From Thermomicrobium sp. 4228-Ro (GTDB lineage Bacteria; Chloroflexota; Chloroflexia; Thermomicrobiales; Thermomicrobiaceae), in the NCBI RefSeq assembly GCF_026241205.1, contig NZ_JAPFQM010000001.1:930001-994000 (forward strand): a DNA stretch of 64,000 nt, written 5' to 3'. How positions within the stretch are numbered: the first letter of the stretch is position 1; the number at the start of each line of letters is the position of its first letter. Of the stretch, positions 61,851 to 64,000 are shown in pieces. The translations under genes were made by a program, and so were the position numbers. The notes beneath the pieces are model-generated. The model did not search any database, was not told where the DNA came from, and saw nothing but the letters and a program-made list of their open reading frames with translations.

Positions 61851-64000
61851 GTGCGGACCCGAACGCTGACTTTCGTGCTCGTGCTCGTCCTCGCCTTGCC
61901 CGCTTTTCCGCTGCTGGCCCGTCCCGCCTGGGAGCGGGCAGCCCAGCCGCTACTCGACCGCCTCACCGCAGCCCCTGCGCCCGTCCTCCCCTTCGAGCTC
62001 GCTCCACCGGGCGCGCCGGACGGTGTCGTCGCGACGCTCAGCGGGACCGGTGATGCCGCGCGCCTGTGGGTACGGGACGACGGCGGACTCGTCCTGCAGG
62101 CCGGGCCAGGCACCGTGCGCATCCGACCGGTCGCCGGAAGCGGCACCGTCGTCGCCGGGCCACCCAGCCCGACCGTAGTCCGCCGCTACACCGGCCCGCC
62201 CGACCAGTGGCGCGATCCGGTGCCGACCGCCCAGTGGCTGGAGCTGCGGCAGCTCTGGCCCGGCGTCGACCTGCGGCTCGTCCCGCGGCCCGGCGGGTTC
62301 GAGAAACTCCTCACGCTGGCGCCCGGCAGGGGAGCGGAGGGGGTCGCCTTCGAGGTGGCCGGAGCCACGCCCCAGCTGGACGCCGACGGGACGCTGGCCC
62401 TGACGACCGAGGAGGGGACGGTGTTCCGGGTGGCCCCGCCCCAGGCCTTCCAGCCGCGGGCGGACGGCGGGCGCGACCCGCTCCCGGCCGCCTACTGGGT
62501 GGCGGGGCAGCGCTACGGCGTGCAGCTGCTGGCCCCGCCCGACCCGACCCGGCCCCTCGTGATCGACCCGCTGGTCAGCGCGACCTTCCTCGGGGGAAGC
62601 GGGTTGGACACCGTGGGTGATGTCCGCCGCCTGAGCCGGCTACCGGACGGCCGGCTGGTCGTGGCCGTCTACACGCAGTCGCCGACCTTCCCGGGCGCCG
62701 GTGGGCCACGGCCGGGTGGGCCGGGCGACGCCGTGCTGGTCGCGCTCGACCCGGCACTGACGACGGTCAGCTGGGCGACCTACCTCGGCGGCAGCGGGGA
62801 CGACATCGTCTGGACTGTCGATGCCACGAGCGGCGACGTCTTCGTCGTCGGCTCGACCACCTCCTTCACCGACTTTCCCGGCACGCTGATCGGGCCGGGC
62901 GGCGGCTCCCAGGACGCCTTCATCGCCCGCCTCGCGGCCGACGGCGCGCTCCAGTGGGCACGCCGCATCGGTGGTGCAGCGAACGTCTACTTGGAAGAGT
63001 TTGCCGGCGTGCGGGTAGCCAGCGGGGCGGTCTATGCCGTCGGTTCTACCGACTCCGACTGGCAGGCGGCCAGCATCCCCAACGGGGCGTACGACACCTC
63101 GTTCGACCGCTCCGGCACCACGCCGCCGCTCGGGGCCGCGGTCGTCGCCCGCTTCGACCTGGACGGCAACCTGACCGCCTGGACGTACGACTCCGTGCCA
63201 GGAAACAACTCCTACGCCTTCGACCTCGTCGTCTGGGACAGCGGGCTCGCGGTCGTGGGTAATGCGTGCGGCATCCACACGACGTCCGGCGCCTTCCAGC
63301 CGAACTGCCAGGGCGGTGGAGATTTCGGCGACGGCTGGCTGGCCGTCTTCAGCCTCGACCTGCAGACCCTGCAGTACGGCACCTACCTCGGCTCGCCCGG
63401 CAGCGATGTGGCTTTGACTGTCGTCCGCGACCCTGCGAGAAGCTTGCTCTGGGTCAGTGGCTACACCGACGGCGCCGCGTTCCCCACGACGGCGGACCGC
63501 CTGCAGGGCTGCGGGAACGGCGGCTACGACGCCTTCCTGGTCGCGATCGCCCCGGTCGGTGCCGGCGCGAGCGACCTGCGGTACGGCACCTGCCTCGGCT
63601 CCTCCGGCGACGATCGGGGGATAGCGCTCACCCTCGACTTCCCGGTGCTGGGGCTCGCCGCGACGGTGTCAGGGCCGGTCGGGCCAGGCTGGACGCCCGC
63701 GGGCAGCGCCTTCTTCGACGAGACCTACAACGGCGCCAGCGGCACGGTCAACGACTACCTCGCCCTGCTCGAGCTGGGCGGCACCGCCACCGCGCCGACC
63801 GTCACCCTGCGGGCCTGGAGCTACCTCGGCAGCGACCGGAACGGCAACCCATCTGCCAGCGGGCTCGTGCTGTGGGACGAGTCGGTGTGCGAGGGTGACA
63901 CCTGTGTCGACCGCTACTTCCTCGCCCGGTCGAACCGCCAGGACGGGCAGCTGCTCGACGGGCTGCCGCGCAACCTGCCGGTCGGCCCCGCGGTCATCCT
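61851..64000 (+). CDS. Secreted SBBP beta-propeller protein (3' end missing)
   Basis: GTG 61851 follows AAGGAGG; the frame stays open to the window end, giving at least 716 residues. A signal peptide (LTFVLVLVLALPAFPLLARP) is followed by a DUF7948-like domain (to about 245: RRYTGPPDQWRDPVPTAQWL, LWPGVDLRLV, LVIDPLV). SBBP-type propeller repeats then begin: ATFLGGSGLDTVGDV, DAVLVALDPALTTVSWATYL, GGSGDDIVWTVDA, DAFIARLAADGALQWARRIG, each repeat beginning with a YLGGSGDD-like turn. These are surface or secreted proteins of unknown role, common in Chloroflexota and Acidobacteria. Confidence 0.85.
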   Translation, partial: MRTRTLTFVLVLVLALPAFPLLARPAWERAAQPLLDRLTAAPAPVLPFELAPPGAPDGVVATLSGTGDAARLWVRDDGGLVLQAGPGTVRIRPVAGSGTVVAGPPSPTVVRRYTGPPDQWRDPVPTAQWLELRQLWPGVDLRLVPRPGGFEKLLTLAPGRGAEGVAFEVAGATPQLDADGTLALTTEEGTVFRVAPPQAFQPRADGGRDPLPAAYWVAGQRYGVQLLAPPDPTRPLVIDPLVSATFLGGSGLDTVGDVRRLSRLPDGRLVVAVYTQSPTFPGAGGPRPGGPGDAVLVALDPALTTVSWATYLGGSGDDIVWTVDATSGDVFVVGSTTSFTDFPGTLIGPGGGSQDAFIARLAADGALQWARRIGGAANVYLEEFAGVRVASGAVYAVGSTDSDWQAASIPNGAYDTSFDRSGTTPPLGAAVVARFDLDGNLTAWTYDSVPGNNSYAFDLVVWDSGLAVVGNACGIHTTSGAFQPNCQGGGDFGDGWLAVFSLDLQTLQYGTYLGSPGSDVALTVVRDPARSLLWVSGYTDGAAFPTTADRLQGCGNGGYDAFLVAIAPVGAGASDLRYGTCLGSSGDDRGIALTLDFPVLGLAATVSGPVGPGWTPAGSAFFDETYNGASGTVNDYLALLELGGTATAPTVTLRAWSYLGSDRNGNPSASGLVLWDESVCEGDTCVDRYFLARSNRQDGQLLDGLPRNLPVGPAVI

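Overview
The window is GC-rich bacterial DNA packed with genes on both strands. Many genes use GTG starts behind purine-rich ribosome binding sites. Several -10 boxes read TATACT or TACAAT. The LexA box at recA is of the Gram-positive type. Tat-type and lipobox signal peptides, a soluble globin-coupled chemoreceptor and very abundant c-di-GMP genes are also present. I infer a Chloroflexota bacterium, most like the Thermomicrobia (Thermomicrobium or Sphaerobacter relatives). That is recognition from gene style, not a database result.

Layout. 1-5015: two secreted metallophosphoesterases, the first cut by the window edge and carrying a repeated FN3-LamG-Ig tail. 5016-6285: two broken small ferredoxin-fold genes and a small membrane protein. 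6292-23112: a signalling region. It holds an operon of a nine-PAS diguanylate cyclase, an HD-GYP phosphodiesterase and a GNAT acetyltransferase, then CCA-adding enzyme, globin-coupled chemoreceptor, a catalytically dead integrase fused to a MerR domain, a thioredoxin-like gene that appears to encode selenocysteine at an in-frame TGA, a PAS-GAF-GGDEF-EAL phosphodiesterase and a DUF2267 protein. 23807-31756: an F420-type oxidoreductase, tupAB tungstate uptake, a candidate small RNA, a membrane LuxR regulator, an M28-like peptidase and a YbjQ-like protein.

32428-37853: a quaternary-amine or N-methyl compound module (PotD-like binding protein, FAD oxidase, Rieske oxygenase) divergent from a PucR regulator. 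38198-38280: tRNA-Leu(CAA). 39467-45882: two GT-C type membrane proteins, an ABC exporter, recA and a c-di-AMP-binding PII-like protein. 46787-54379: one operon for a deoxysugar, read as non-phosphorylative L-fucose (or L-rhamnose) oxidation: IclR regulator, binding protein, two permeases, SDR, mutarotase, aldose dehydrogenase, lactonase. 54956-58888: a phage remnant (terminase large subunit, small membrane protein, portal). 59354-64000: surface or secreted proteins (beta-helix plus CARDB, SBBP propeller), two of the three genes there interrupted by amber codons.

Intergenic spaces at about 23.4, 28.5, 31.9, 46.0, 54.4 and 56.8 kb are filled with the same set of short palindromic modules. The most striking items are the candidate selenoprotein with a SECIS-like hairpin at 18714-19271, the integrase-MerR chimera at 17560-18627, a promoter-terminator unit at 26558-26696 that looks like a small RNA, and a shared palindrome that may link the membrane LuxR regulator to the surface-protein gene at 59354.
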